From NCBI RefSeq assembly GCF_004358025.1, contig NZ_SMTL01000003.1:248001-312000 (forward strand): 64,000 bases of DNA, in the 5' to 3' direction. Each line of letters begins with the position of its first letter. Positions within the stretch are counted from its first letter, which is position 1. The position numbers and the translations under genes are program-made. The notes under the pieces were generated by a model that was not told the DNA's origin, made no database searches, and was given only the letters and a program-made list of their open reading frames with translations. Shown here one piece after another: positions 54,127-62,898 of this stretch. Source of the DNA: Rhizobium deserti (GTDB taxonomy: Bacteria; Pseudomonadota; Alphaproteobacteria; Rhizobiales; Rhizobiaceae).

Positions 54127-55293
54127 TCAGCGGCCCGGCAAGATGCGGACGGAATACAGCAGAACCGGCTTGTCCGGGCCGTCGATGCCCGCATTGATGA
54201 CCAGGCGGCCGGGGCTGTTGGGGGCAATAGTGCGTTCGAAGGTCACCTTGAACAGCGCCTCCAGCCTTTCCTGCGTCGCCGTGAACCGGTGGCGCGAGCA
54301 ATTGCCAAGACTGCCGAAGTCGCAACGCACCGACATCTGCGCTGCCTGGTTCATCCCCGACTGGACGGTCAGCGCAATGGTCGAGCTCTTGGCCGCCATT
54401 TCGCGAAGCACTTCTGCCGGAACCTGGATGACGATGTCACCATCCTCTCCCGGTGCTGCCGAAACGAGCCGTACCGCCCGTCCTTCCGACCCGTCGACAG
54501 CCTCTGCCTTGGCCTGGCTGCCGAGCTGGAGTGCCGCGACATCCGCAGGCTTGAAGATTTCCGTCCATTCGTCCGAAAAGCCGCCGCGCGGATCGAAGGC
54601 GGCATTGCTGCGACCGCTTCCCTGCGCAGCACGATCGGCCGCCTGAATGGCTTCCTGAAGGACCGATTGCACCATGCCCGACTGGTAGAACCACCAGCAG
54701 GCAATACCGACAACGGCGAGCGTTATCATCCAAGTCGCCAGGCGTGACAGGAAGCCCCGCCGTCTGCGCGGCTTGGCGCCCGGCCCGGCAGCCATGTCCG
54801 GCTTGCCTGATCTTGCCCTGCGACGCCTGCCTTTGGGCGAAGACGCTTGCACGCCCAGTTCCGGCTGCGGCAAAGGCGCATCGACCATGGCCTGCGGAGC
54901 CTCGACCGAGACCGGCGCAATCCTGGTGTCAGGCTCGACGTCAGCATGTCCATCGAGCCGTCGCGTTTCCCCTTCAAGCAGAATTTCATCGTGCATATCT
55001 GCCTGTCTTGGCGAATGAACAGGCTCCGGCTCCACTTCGACAAGATCGGCAGGGCGGTCTTGTTCGGCGGAGGGGGCGGCCAGCTTGTCGATCTCCTCGG
55101 CCTCGATCTCGCGGATCTTCTCCTCGAGCCGCTTCTGCTGCTGCATGATGATCAGCGTGTCGGTCACCCCTTGCCGGCGAAGACCGGCTTCCAGCGCTTG
55201 GCGGGCAGACTGATAAATTTTTGCCCTCGTTTGCCCATCCGCCCGATCCGAACGATCCAGGGCATTTCTGATGGCCGTTTCCAAACCGCTCAC
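54127..55293 (-). CDS. Rhizobial single-pass membrane protein of unknown function
   Basis: A 388-residue protein. The N-terminus (1-80) is helical with a coiled-coil-like IIMQQQKRLEEKIREIEAEEIDKL segment; an acidic linker is followed by a basic stretch (KGRRRRARSGKP, KPRRRRG) and one membrane segment (WMITLAVVGIACWWFYQSGMV, about 188-208). The C-terminal domain (about 230-388) is likely periplasmic, with two Cys (VRCDFGSLGNCSRHRF). GTG start with AAGGA six bases upstream. Family not recognised; it appears conserved in rhizobia. It is convergent with ppk2, and a CCGGAGC/GCTCCGG hairpin lies between. Confidence 0.75.
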   Translation of the reverse strand: MSGLETAIRNALDRSDRADGQTRAKIYQSARQALEAGLRRQGVTDTLIIMQQQKRLEEKIREIEAEEIDKLAAPSAEQDRPADLVEVEPEPVHSPRQADMHDEILLEGETRRLDGHADVEPDTRIAPVSVEAPQAMVDAPLPQPELGVQASSPKGRRRRARSGKPDMAAGPGAKPRRRRGFLSRLATWMITLAVVGIACWWFYQSGMVQSVLQEAIQAADRAAQGSGRSNAAFDPRGGFSDEWTEIFKPADVAALQLGSQAKAEAVDGSEGRAVRLVSAAPGEDGDIVIQVPAEVLREMAAKSSTIALTVQSGMNQAAQMSVRCDFGSLGNCSRHRFTATQERLEALFKVTFERTIAPNSPGRLVINAGIDGPDKPVLLYSVRILPGR

Positions 55294-55502
55294 TGCCGGT
55301 CCTTCCGGTTACGCTTACTCGAACCCATGTGGATTTACCTTTCGGTAACCTCTCCTCCAGGGAACTGCAAGCAAGGTTTCCACCGTTCCTCCCGGACAAT
55401 AGCTGCAAAAATAAGTCCGAAAGTAGCAGGACCACATCCAACCAGGCCGTCGGACAAAAACCAAAGGCCAGCTTCCCGTCAGCAACGGGTTCTGCTAGAT
55501 CT

Positions 55503-55526
55503 TCTTACGTTTGCGTAAACGTAAGA
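55503..55526 (+). promoter_or_regulatory. Palindromic operator candidate upstream of nitronate monooxygenase
   Basis: Arms TCTTACGTTT and AAACGTAAGA (10 bp, perfect) around GCGT, ending 12 bases before the start codon, next to the AGGAGG site. Centred alignment with the palindrome at 9959-9984 gives 14 identical bases out of 16 in the core ACGTNNGCGTAAACGT. The rest of the 245-base gap shows nothing specific. Confidence 0.65.
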
Positions 55527-55538
55527 CAGGAGGAAATC

Positions 55539-56495
55539 ATGCTGCCAGCCATCCTGAAAGATAGCGCGCGACTGCCTGTTGTGGCCTCGCCACTGTTCAT
55601 CATTTCCCATCCAGAGCTGACGCTTGCGCAATGCAAGGCGGGGGTGATCGGTGCCTTTCCGGCGCTCAACGCCCGTCCCGAAAGTCAGCTTGACGAATGG
55701 CTGGCGATGATCACGGAAGATCTCGCGGCTCACAATGCCGCCCATCCGGAAAGACCGGCCGCTCCATTCGCCGTCAATCAGATCGTCCACACGTCGAACA
55801 AGCGCCTCGAGCACGACCTGATGATGTGCGTCAAATACAAGGTGCCGGTCGTGATATCGTCGCTGGGCGCCGTGCCGGAGGTGAACGCTGCCGTGCATTC
55901 CTATGGCGGCATTGTGCTGCACGATGTGATCAACAACCGGCATGCGAGCTCCGCAATCCGCAAGGGCGCGGATGGCCTCATTGCCGTCGCTGCCGGCGCC
56001 GGCGGCCATGCGGGAACGCTATCGCCCTTCGCCCTGGTGCAGGAAATTCGCGAATGGTTCGACGGCCCTCTTCTGCTGGCCGGTGCAATCGCGACGGGCG
56101 GCGGCATACTGGCGGCCCAGGCCATGGGCGCCGACATGGCCTATATCGGCTCCCCCTTCATCGCCACGCGTGAGGCGCGGGCGGTCGAAGGCTACAAGCA
56201 GATGATCGTCGACTCGGCGGCCGCAGACGTCGTTTATTCAAACTATTTCACTGGCATTCACGGCAATTACCTGAAGGGCTCCATCAAAGCCATGGGGCTC
56301 GACCCGGATGCGCTGCCGACAGCCGATCCGAGCAAGATGGATTTCGACCAGGGAGTCAGCGGCCCCAAGGCCTGGAAGGAGATCTGGGGTGCGGGCCAGG
56401 GCGTCGGTGCCGTCAAATCCGTGGTTTCCGTTGCCGAACTGGTGGACAGGCTGGAAACGGAGTATCTGGCGGCGCGCCGGCGCCTGTCGCTCTGA
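55539..56495 (+). CDS. Nitronate monooxygenase (2-nitropropane dioxygenase family)
   Basis: A 318-residue FMN-dependent TIM-barrel enzyme. Visible blocks are PVVASPLFIISHPELTLAQCKAGVIGAFPALNARP, FAVNQIVHTSNKRLEHDL, ADGLIAVAAGAGGHAGTLSPFALVQEIR (FMN-phosphate region, with the catalytic-region His) and LAGAIATGGGILAAQAMGADMAYIGSPFIAT. Family members oxidise nitronates such as propionate-3-nitronate, or act as related flavin oxidoreductases or enoyl reductases. A strong AGGAGG site precedes the ATG. A palindrome like that of the beta-oxidation cluster suggests a link to acyl-CoA metabolism. Confidence 0.88.
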   Translation: MLPAILKDSARLPVVASPLFIISHPELTLAQCKAGVIGAFPALNARPESQLDEWLAMITEDLAAHNAAHPERPAAPFAVNQIVHTSNKRLEHDLMMCVKYKVPVVISSLGAVPEVNAAVHSYGGIVLHDVINNRHASSAIRKGADGLIAVAAGAGGHAGTLSPFALVQEIREWFDGPLLLAGAIATGGGILAAQAMGADMAYIGSPFIATREARAVEGYKQMIVDSAAADVVYSNYFTGIHGNYLKGSIKAMGLDPDALPTADPSKMDFDQGVSGPKAWKEIWGAGQGVGAVKSVVSVAELVDRLETEYLAARRRLSL

Positions 56496-56634
56496 ACACC
56501 TGCGCTGGCACCGGACTCTTCGGTGAGACAGCACCGAGGAAATTGCCAGGCGCGGAAAAACCGGCTTGAAATCGCGCCTCATTGGCTGTATCAGCCGCAT
56601 CACTTGCAGCCGAGGCCAATCCTTCGCTGCCCGT

Positions 56635-56710
56635 GCCGCTTTAGCTCAGGTGGTAGAGCACATCATTCGTAATGATGGGGTCGCAGGTTCGAGTCCTGCA
56701 AGCGGCACCA
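56635..56710 (+). tRNA. tRNA-Thr (anticodon CGT)
   Basis: Acceptor GCCGCTT/AAGCGGC, D arm GCTC..GAGC, anticodon stem ATCAT/ATGAT with loop TTCGTAA (CGT), T arm GCAGGTTCGAGTCCTGC and encoded CCA. Confidence 0.96.
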
Positions 56711-56752
56711 CTTCCTCCAATCATTTGAACTCGGCGGTCGCACCATCATTGT

Positions 56753-57868
56753 CTACTGAGACACGAGTTCAGCCACTCGCCTGGCAATGGCCATGGATGC
56801 GGTCAACCCGGGCGATTCAATGCCGTAGAGTGCCACATAGGCCGGATGGCCGGTTGCTTGCGGCCCCTGGATCATGAAGTCCCCGCCGCCACCCTGCAAC
56901 GGGCCGACAATTTTCGGACGTACGCCCGCATAGGCCGGCTGCAGCGCATGGTCGGGAAGTCCCGGCCAGTATCGGCGAATTGCGCCGTAAAACCGGTCGG
57001 CGCGGTGAGGATCGACGTCGTAGCCGACCTCGTCGATCCATTCCACGTCAGGACCGAAACGGGCCTGACCGCCGAGATCCAGCGTCAGATGCACGCCAAG
57101 TCCGCCCGGTTCAGGCACCGGATAGATGAGCCGGCTCGCCGGCGATCGTGCTGCAAGCGAAAAGTAGCAGCCCCTGGCATAATAGCGACCCGGAATGGTG
57201 GCGGGATCGAGGCCTTGCACGCTTTCCGAGACAGTCCAGGCGTCCAGCCCTGCCGCATTGACAACGAGTTTCGCTTCGATCTCGACAGGATCACGGCCGC
57301 CGACAGAAAGCCGCACCGCATTGTCCATAAGCGACCCGCCACGGACCGGCGAGCCGACGACAACCGTGCCGCCAGACGCTTCGATATCCGTTACATATGC
57401 CTGCATCAGCCGGTGGCTGTCGATGATCCCGGTCGAAGGGGAAAGCAGCGCAGCGAAACCCGCGATTTCCGGCTCCAGGCGTTGCAGCTCCGACCGATCG
57501 ATCAGCATGCAGTCATCGACGCCGTTGGCATGCGCCTGTTTCAGCAGGGTTTCGAGATAGGTAACCTCCGCTTGACTGGAGGCGACGACCAGCTTGCCGC
57601 ACTGGCGGTGCGATATGTGGCGCTCGCGGCAATAGTCGTAGAGCCTGCGCTTGCCCTCGACGCACAATTGCGCCTTCAGGCTGCCGGACGGATAATAAAG
57701 GCCCGCATGGATGACCTCGCTATTGCGCGAGGAGGTGACGCTGCCGGTGATGGCCTCTGCCTCCAGGAGCACCACGTCGCGGCCGGACAAGGCAAGCTCG
57801 CGCGCCACGGCAAGGCCGATGACGCCGCCGCCGATGACCACGCAATCCAGCGCCAGCACCTCAATCAT
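56753..57868 (-). CDS. FAD-dependent oxidoreductase, DAO / L-2-hydroxyglutarate oxidase-like
   Basis: A 371-residue flavoprotein of the DAO fold. The dinucleotide motif is DCVVIGGGVIGLAVARELALSGRDVVLLEAE (residues 8-38), followed by TSSRNSEVIHAGLYYPSGSLKAQLCVEGKRRLYDYC, a block typical of LhgO-like oxidases; LVVNAAGLDAWTVSE is the second FAD contact. The C-terminal VALYGIESPGLTASMAIARRVAELV is characteristic. Substrate not certain: L-2-hydroxyglutarate or related hydroxy acids is the best guess. It is divergent from a D-2-hydroxyacid dehydrogenase gene. Confidence 0.85.
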   Translation of the reverse strand: MIEVLALDCVVIGGGVIGLAVARELALSGRDVVLLEAEAITGSVTSSRNSEVIHAGLYYPSGSLKAQLCVEGKRRLYDYCRERHISHRQCGKLVVASSQAEVTYLETLLKQAHANGVDDCMLIDRSELQRLEPEIAGFAALLSPSTGIIDSHRLMQAYVTDIEASGGTVVVGSPVRGGSLMDNAVRLSVGGRDPVEIEAKLVVNAAGLDAWTVSESVQGLDPATIPGRYYARGCYFSLAARSPASRLIYPVPEPGGLGVHLTLDLGGQARFGPDVEWIDEVGYDVDPHRADRFYGAIRRYWPGLPDHALQPAYAGVRPKIVGPLQGGGGDFMIQGPQATGHPAYVALYGIESPGLTASMAIARRVAELVSQ

Positions 57869-57978
57869 TGCCCCTCCCTTTTTGTGTTCTGGTCAGCCGC
57901 CGGAATGATATATGGGACATCATCGCCGCCAGTCACGCGGCCTGACGGCAGTAAGTCAATCATGCAGAAAGTTCGATC

Positions 57979-58932
57979 ATGCTGAAGGTGGTTTTTCTGG
58001 ATCGCGACACGATCGGCCCGGCGGTCACGATCAGCCGTCCCGGCTTTCCGCATGAATGGGTGGAATATGGCAAGACGGCACCGGAGGATGTCGCTGCTCG
58101 CATTTCGGATGCTGATATCGTCATCACCAACAAGGCGCCCGTCCGGGAACAAGCCATGGAAGGAGCGCCCACGCTGCGAATGGTTGCGGTTGCCGCCACC
58201 GGCTACGATATCGTCGATCTGGCCGCCGCCAAGGCACGCGGCATCACCGTCTCAAATGTGCGGGGCTACGCGGTCAACACCGTGCCGGAACACACATTCG
58301 CGCTGATCTTCGCGCTACGTCGTTCCGTGATCGGCTTTCGTCAGGATGTGATCGCCGGGGAATGGCAGCGCGCCAACCAGTTCTGCTTCTTCAACCATCC
58401 CGTCCGCGACCTTGTGGGCTCGACGCTTGGCCTGTTCGGCCGTGGCACGCTTGGACAATCGGTTGCCAGGATCGCCGAGGCCCTGGGCATGAAAGTGATC
58501 TTCGCCGCTCGAAAGGGTGCAGGCCAAGCGGGGCTAGGCTATCACTCCTTTGACGAGGTGCTGGAGACATCCGACATCATCAGCTTCCACATGCCGCTCA
58601 CGCCGGAAACCCGCAACCTCATCGGCATGGAGGAATTCCGGCAGATGAAACGGCGGCCGCTGATCATCAACACGGCGCGCGGCGGCCTTGTCAACGAGGC
58701 TGATCTTGTTCAGGCACTGGACGAGGGCCTGATTGCCGGTGCGGGTTTCGACGTGCTGACCAAGGAACCGCCCGCGCCCGATAACCCTCTGCTGACCGTT
58801 CTCGACCGTCCCAATGTCATCGTCACCCCGCATGTGGCATGGGCGAGCTACGAAGCCATGCAATCGCTTTGGGCGCAGGTGATCGATCATGTGGAGAATT
58901 TCCAGAAGGGCATCCCTTCCAACGTGCTCTGA
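57979..58932 (+). CDS. D-2-hydroxyacid dehydrogenase (glycerate dehydrogenase/hydroxypyruvate reductase type)
   Basis: A 317-residue NAD(P)-dependent dehydrogenase. The cofactor motif is GSTLGLFGRGTLGQSVARIAEALGM; catalytic Arg is in NTARGGLVNEADL, Glu in FDVLTKEPPAPDNPLL, and His in VIVTPHVAWASYEAM. The N-terminal ATGYDIVDLAAAKARGITVSNVRGYAVNTVPEHTFALIF is family-typical. The exact hydroxyacid is unclear; hydroxypyruvate or glyoxylate reduction is common for this type. Confidence 0.88.
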   Translation: MLKVVFLDRDTIGPAVTISRPGFPHEWVEYGKTAPEDVAARISDADIVITNKAPVREQAMEGAPTLRMVAVAATGYDIVDLAAAKARGITVSNVRGYAVNTVPEHTFALIFALRRSVIGFRQDVIAGEWQRANQFCFFNHPVRDLVGSTLGLFGRGTLGQSVARIAEALGMKVIFAARKGAGQAGLGYHSFDEVLETSDIISFHMPLTPETRNLIGMEEFRQMKRRPLIINTARGGLVNEADLVQALDEGLIAGAGFDVLTKEPPAPDNPLLTVLDRPNVIVTPHVAWASYEAMQSLWAQVIDHVENFQKGIPSNVL

Positions 58933-58944
58933 CCGCGCATTGTC

Positions 58945-59721
58945 TCACGTATCCGAAAGCTCGATCCAGGTTGGCGCATGATCGCTCGCATGGTCGCGGC
59001 CCCGTACGTCGCGGTCGATGCCGCCGCCTTGCAGTCTACCCACCAGGTTCGGGCTGAGAAGCAGATGGTCGAGCCGCAAGCCTGCATTGCGGCCCCAGGC
59101 GTTGCGGAAATAGTCCCAGAAGGTGTAGATTCGCTCTTCAGGATGGAGCTTTCGCAACGCGTCGGTCCAGCCCTGCGCCATGAGCCGCGCGAAGACCTTC
59201 CGTACTTCCGGGCGAAACAGGGCATCATCGCGCCAGCGCTCGGGCGAATACACATCCAGATCCGTCGGCATAATGTTGTAATCGCCGGCCAGAACGACGG
59301 GCGCGCCCGTTGCCAGCAGATCTTCGGCATGTGCCAGAAAGCGCTCATACCAGGCGAGTTTGTACTCAAATTTCGGGCCGGGAGCCGGATTGCCGTTCGG
59401 TGCATAAAGGCAGGCGATCAACACGCCGTTGACCGCCGCCTCCAGATACCGGCTGTGCAGGTCGTCCGGATCGCCCGGAAGGCCGCGCCGCGTCTCGACC
59501 GGATCGGCATTGCGGGCCAACATCGCGACGCCGTTCCAGCTCTTCTGGCCCTGCCAGATGGCACCATAGCCCGCCTTCTCCAGCGCAGCCGCCGGAAACT
59601 TGTTCTGCGGTGCCTTCAGCTCCTGCAGGCATACGACATCCGGCTCCGCTTCCTCGAGCCATTCGAGAAGTGCTTCCAAGCGACCATTGACGCCGTTTAT
59701 ATTGAAGGTCGCGATCTTCAC
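58945..59721 (-). CDS. xthA: Exodeoxyribonuclease III
   Basis: A 258-residue AP endonuclease/3' exonuclease. Metal and catalytic residues are seen in IATFNINGVNGRLEALLEWL, PDVVCLQELK (Glu), VVLAGDYNIMPTDLDVY (Asp, Asn), TFWDYFRNAWGRNAGLRLDHLLLS (Asp) and the end SDHAPTW (Asp-His). It repairs abasic sites. The GTG at 59721 (MKIATFN) is preferred since it fits the family start and avoids overlap; a longer GTG start at 59760 exists. Confidence 0.92.
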   Translation of the reverse strand: MKIATFNINGVNGRLEALLEWLEEAEPDVVCLQELKAPQNKFPAAALEKAGYGAIWQGQKSWNGVAMLARNADPVETRRGLPGDPDDLHSRYLEAAVNGVLIACLYAPNGNPAPGPKFEYKLAWYERFLAHAEDLLATGAPVVLAGDYNIMPTDLDVYSPERWRDDALFRPEVRKVFARLMAQGWTDALRKLHPEERIYTFWDYFRNAWGRNAGLRLDHLLLSPNLVGRLQGGGIDRDVRGRDHASDHAPTWIELSDT

Positions 59722-59734
59722 GGGTATGGTGCCG

Positions 59735-59911
59735 TCAGTGCTTCCGGTCGCCGCGGTCACCTTGGCCAGATTTCACACTGGTCTTGGCAGATTTGCGGAC
59801 ATCCTGAGACAGGGAGCGGCCGACATCGTCGGACTCCTTGAAGCGGCCCTTGGCATCGCGGCGAACATACCGCTTATCGGTGCCCGTATCGATGAGTTCA
59901 CGTTTGCTCAT
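59735..59911 (-). CDS. Small basic protein of unknown function, 58 residues
   Basis: A 58-residue hydrophilic, lysine- and arginine-rich protein (MSKRELIDTGTDKRYVRRDA...), with a GRFKESDDVGRSLSQD middle and a repetitive basic end. I recall similar small proteins in other rhizobia, which supports it being real, but no function is known. The start ATG 59911 has GAGAAGAA just upstream. It precedes xthA on the same strand by 13 bases. Confidence 0.65.
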   Translation of the reverse strand: MSKRELIDTGTDKRYVRRDAKGRFKESDDVGRSLSQDVRKSAKTSVKSGQGDRGDRKH

Positions 59912-60081
59912 TTTCTTCTCCGTCGTGGACGCGGAGAAAACGCGTGAGCGGCGATTTGGATGCAATCCGGAGCCCCCATCCGAGCTCAACGGCCATTAGC
60001 GAAACATTTAAGCCTGACAGGCATGATAGCCGCTCCTGAACGCGCCGATGAGTGCGCTAAAGCTGCCTCTGGAGGGAAAAG

Positions 60082-60336
60082 ATGCCGGAAGCCTTCGCAG
60101 CCACATTGCGTGAATTCATAGCCGAGAACTTTCTGTTTCGTGCAGATGCCGATGTCAGCGACAGCCAGTCGCTGCTGGACAGCGGCGTCATCGATTCCAC
60201 CGGCGTGCTCGAACTGATCGCATTTCTCGAGCAGACCTACGGGATCCGCGTCGCCGACGAGGAGATTGTCCCCGACAATCTCGACAGCGTCGACAACATG
60301 TCGCGCTATCTCTCCACCAAGCTTGCCGCGGCCTGA
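60082..60336 (+). CDS. Acyl carrier protein-like protein
   Basis: An 84-residue phosphopantetheine carrier. The attachment Ser is in the GVIDSTGVLELIAFLEQTYGIRV segment (the D-S-x-G motif, Ser near 40); the surrounding helices and acidic character fit an ACP. GGAGGG precedes the ATG. It differs from the housekeeping AcpP and lies ten bases before an acyl-AMP ligase gene, so it probably serves that specialised pathway. Confidence 0.87.
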   Translation: MPEAFAATLREFIAENFLFRADADVSDSQSLLDSGVIDSTGVLELIAFLEQTYGIRVADEEIVPDNLDSVDNMSRYLSTKLAAA

Positions 60337-60346
60337 GGATGGGCGA

Positions 60347-61903
60347 ATGCGCCTAGAGGCACGGCTCAGACAGAGCGCCACGCGCTTCGGCGACAAGACG
60401 GCCTTGGTCGCCGGCGATGTCCGCTTGACCTATGCCGAAATCGATGACCTGTCCGACAACCTGGCGGCAACCCTCAAGCATCGAGGCCTTGCATCGGGCG
60501 ATCGTATCCTGCTCGTCCTGGAGAATGGCCAGGAAGCGGTGATCGGATTTTTCAGCGCCTGGAAAGCCGGCTTGGTCGCCTGCCCGCTGCATCCTTCAAT
60601 CAAGGCGGAGAAGCTTGCTTCGATCCTGCAGAGCACCGGCGCAACCGCCGTCATCGTGCAAGTGCGCCTTTTGAAAATGCTTCAATCCGCGCTGCAGATC
60701 GCCAAGGCGTCGCCCCTGGTCATTCTTGCCCAGGCTGATGCCACCCTCGAGCCTAGCAGCATACTGAGTTTCGAGGAGGCGGTGGCGCAGCAGTCGCCGG
60801 TTCTTCTCGGCCACCACCATGAAGACAGTGATGCCCTGGCGCTTTTGATCCACACTTCGGGGTCTACAGGCGTTCCGAAGGGCGTCATGCTCAGCCATGC
60901 CAATGTGACGGCCGCCTGCGAGGCGATCACCACCTATCTCGGCAATACCGCATCCGATATCGTCCTCAGCGTCCTGCCGCTCTCCTTCGGCTACGGCATC
61001 ACGCAAATGGTCACGATGGCGATCGCCGGCGGCACGCTGGTGCTGGAGAAAAGTTTTGCCTTTCCCCGCAAGATCCTGGAGCGACTGCAGGAGGAAAAGG
61101 CCACCGGCTTTCCGCTTGTGCCTGCCATGGCAGGCCTTCTGACCGGGATGAAGGACCTGCAGCCGGGCCTGCTTCCCCATCTTTGTTATATCACCAGTGC
61201 CGCGGCTGCCATGCCGCCGACGATGAGCCAGGGACTGCAGCATCTGTTTCCGGCTGCCCGGCTATTCCTGATGTACGGCCAGACGGAATGCCTGCGGGCG
61301 ACTTATCTGGCACCCGAGGAAACCTCGCGCCGGCCGCTTTCCGTCGGCAAGGCGTTTCCCGGCAGCCGCGCTTTCGTGGTCGATGAAGAGGGCCGCGCCC
61401 TGGCACCGGGCCAGATCGGTGAACTCGTCGTCGAAGGACCGCATGTCATGTCCGGATATTGGGGCGACAGTCTCGCTTCCGTCCGGAGCCTTGCTCCAGC
61501 AGGGGCTGGCCGGCGGCTTTACACCGGCGACCTATTTCGAACCGATGAGGACGGCTTCCTTTATTTCGTCAGCCGGCGCGACGACATCATCAAGACGCGC
61601 GGAGAAAAAGTCAGCCCGCAGGAAGTCGAACGCGCGCTCTACGCGCTCCCCGGCATCCGCGAGGCGGCCGTCGGCGGCGTCGACGACCCAATCTTCGGCC
61701 AGACGATCCGCGCCTATGTGGCGCTGGAAGACGGTACGGTGCTCACCGAACGCGACATCATCCGCCACTGCGCCGGTATGCTGGAAGATTACATGGTGCC
61801 CAAAAGCGTCGAATTCCGCGACAGGCTGCCGCGCACGACGACGGGCAAGATCCGCCTTGGAGCCGATGAGCCCGAGCCAATCATGAAGGGTAATGTCGCA
61901 TGA
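60347..61903 (+). CDS. AMP-dependent acyl-CoA/acyl-ACP synthetase
   Basis: A 518-residue ANL-superfamily adenylating enzyme. The AMP-binding motif A3 is LLIHTSGSTGVPKGVMLSHANV; A5 is YGQTECLRATYL; the A7-A8 region is YTGDLFRTDEDGFLYFVSRRDDIIKTRGEKVSPQEVE; the catalytic Lys of A10 is in RTTTGKIRLG. It activates a carboxylic acid as acyl-AMP and probably loads it on the adjacent ACP. The acid is unknown. Start ATG 60347; the stop overlaps the next start by four bases. Confidence 0.9.
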   Translation: MRLEARLRQSATRFGDKTALVAGDVRLTYAEIDDLSDNLAATLKHRGLASGDRILLVLENGQEAVIGFFSAWKAGLVACPLHPSIKAEKLASILQSTGATAVIVQVRLLKMLQSALQIAKASPLVILAQADATLEPSSILSFEEAVAQQSPVLLGHHHEDSDALALLIHTSGSTGVPKGVMLSHANVTAACEAITTYLGNTASDIVLSVLPLSFGYGITQMVTMAIAGGTLVLEKSFAFPRKILERLQEEKATGFPLVPAMAGLLTGMKDLQPGLLPHLCYITSAAAAMPPTMSQGLQHLFPAARLFLMYGQTECLRATYLAPEETSRRPLSVGKAFPGSRAFVVDEEGRALAPGQIGELVVEGPHVMSGYWGDSLASVRSLAPAGAGRRLYTGDLFRTDEDGFLYFVSRRDDIIKTRGEKVSPQEVERALYALPGIREAAVGGVDDPIFGQTIRAYVALEDGTVLTERDIIRHCAGMLEDYMVPKSVEFRDRLPRTTTGKIRLGADEPEPIMKGNVA

Positions 61904-62898
61904 GCCAGAGCCTCAACAGCCTATCTTCGAAGAATGGCTTCTCCGCCGAGACCCTCAGGCTCGATGCTGAGGCGGAAATCGAACGCATCTGTGCATGGTT
62001 GCGCGAAACGGTGCTGAAGAATCTGCGCAAGCGCGGGGCGGTGCTGGGCCTCTCGGGCGGCATCGATTCCAGCGTTACGGCAGCGCTCTGCGCGCGGGCG
62101 CTCGGCCCGGGCAAGGTCACCGGCGTCTTCATGCCCGAGCACGATTCCGATCAGGACAGCCTGCGGCTGGGCCAGGCGCTCGCGTCCGCAACCGGCGTGG
62201 AGACCGTGCTGGAGGATATTGGTCCGGCACTTTCCGCCGCCGGCTGCTACACGCGGCGTGACAGCTTCATCCGCCAGGTGGTTCCGGAATTCGGCGAAGG
62301 CTGGGGCTGCAAGGTCGTGCTGGAAAACGCGCTGACGGGGCGCGGCTACAATATTTCCTGGCTGGTCGTCGCCAATCCCGACGGCGAGCAAAGCCGGCAC
62401 CGCATGCCGCTCGACGTCTACCTCGGCATGATCGCTGCCGCCAACATGAAGCAGCGCACCCGAAAGCAGATCGAATATTACCATGCGGACCGGCTGAACG
62501 CGGCCGTCGCCGGCACGCCGAACCGGCTGGAATATGACCAAGGCTTCTTCGTCAAGAACGGCGATGGTGCCGCCGACTTCAAGCCGATTGCGCATCTCTA
62601 CAAGAGCCAGGTTTATCAGCTGGCGGAAGTCTTAGGCGTCCCTGAAGAAATACGCCGGCGGCCGCCGACGACCGATACCTGGTCGCTGCCGCAGGGACAG
62701 GACGAGTATTACTTCTCACTGCCCTATGACCGGATGGATCTCTGCCTCTACGGGCTCGACAACGGCATTCCGCGCGAGGGCGTGGGTGAAGCAGCCGGTC
62801 TGACGCCTGACGAGGTGGATGCCGTCTGGCGCAATATCGCATCGAAGCGCAAGGTCGCCGAATATCTTCACGCCGAGCCGGCGACGATGCTGCGCTAG
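61900..62898 (+). CDS. NAD synthase family protein (NadE-like), ammonia-dependent form
   Basis: A 332-residue ATP-pyrophosphatase-type enzyme of the NadE family. The P-loop is VLGLSGGIDSSVTAAL (about 48-63); later blocks are AAANMKQRTRKQIEYYHAD, GTPNRLEYDQGFFVKNGDGAADFKPIAHLYKSQVYQLAEVLGVPEEI and PPTTDTWSLPQGQDEYYFSLPYDRMD. No glutaminase domain is fused. Housekeeping NAD synthesis is one possibility, but coupling (ATGA) to an acyl-AMP ligase and ACP suggests a pathway-specific amide- or adenylate-forming role; this is inference. Confidence 0.83.
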   Translation: MSQSLNSLSSKNGFSAETLRLDAEAEIERICAWLRETVLKNLRKRGAVLGLSGGIDSSVTAALCARALGPGKVTGVFMPEHDSDQDSLRLGQALASATGVETVLEDIGPALSAAGCYTRRDSFIRQVVPEFGEGWGCKVVLENALTGRGYNISWLVVANPDGEQSRHRMPLDVYLGMIAAANMKQRTRKQIEYYHADRLNAAVAGTPNRLEYDQGFFVKNGDGAADFKPIAHLYKSQVYQLAEVLGVPEEIRRRPPTTDTWSLPQGQDEYYFSLPYDRMDLCLYGLDNGIPREGVGEAAGLTPDEVDAVWRNIASKRKVAEYLHAEPATMLR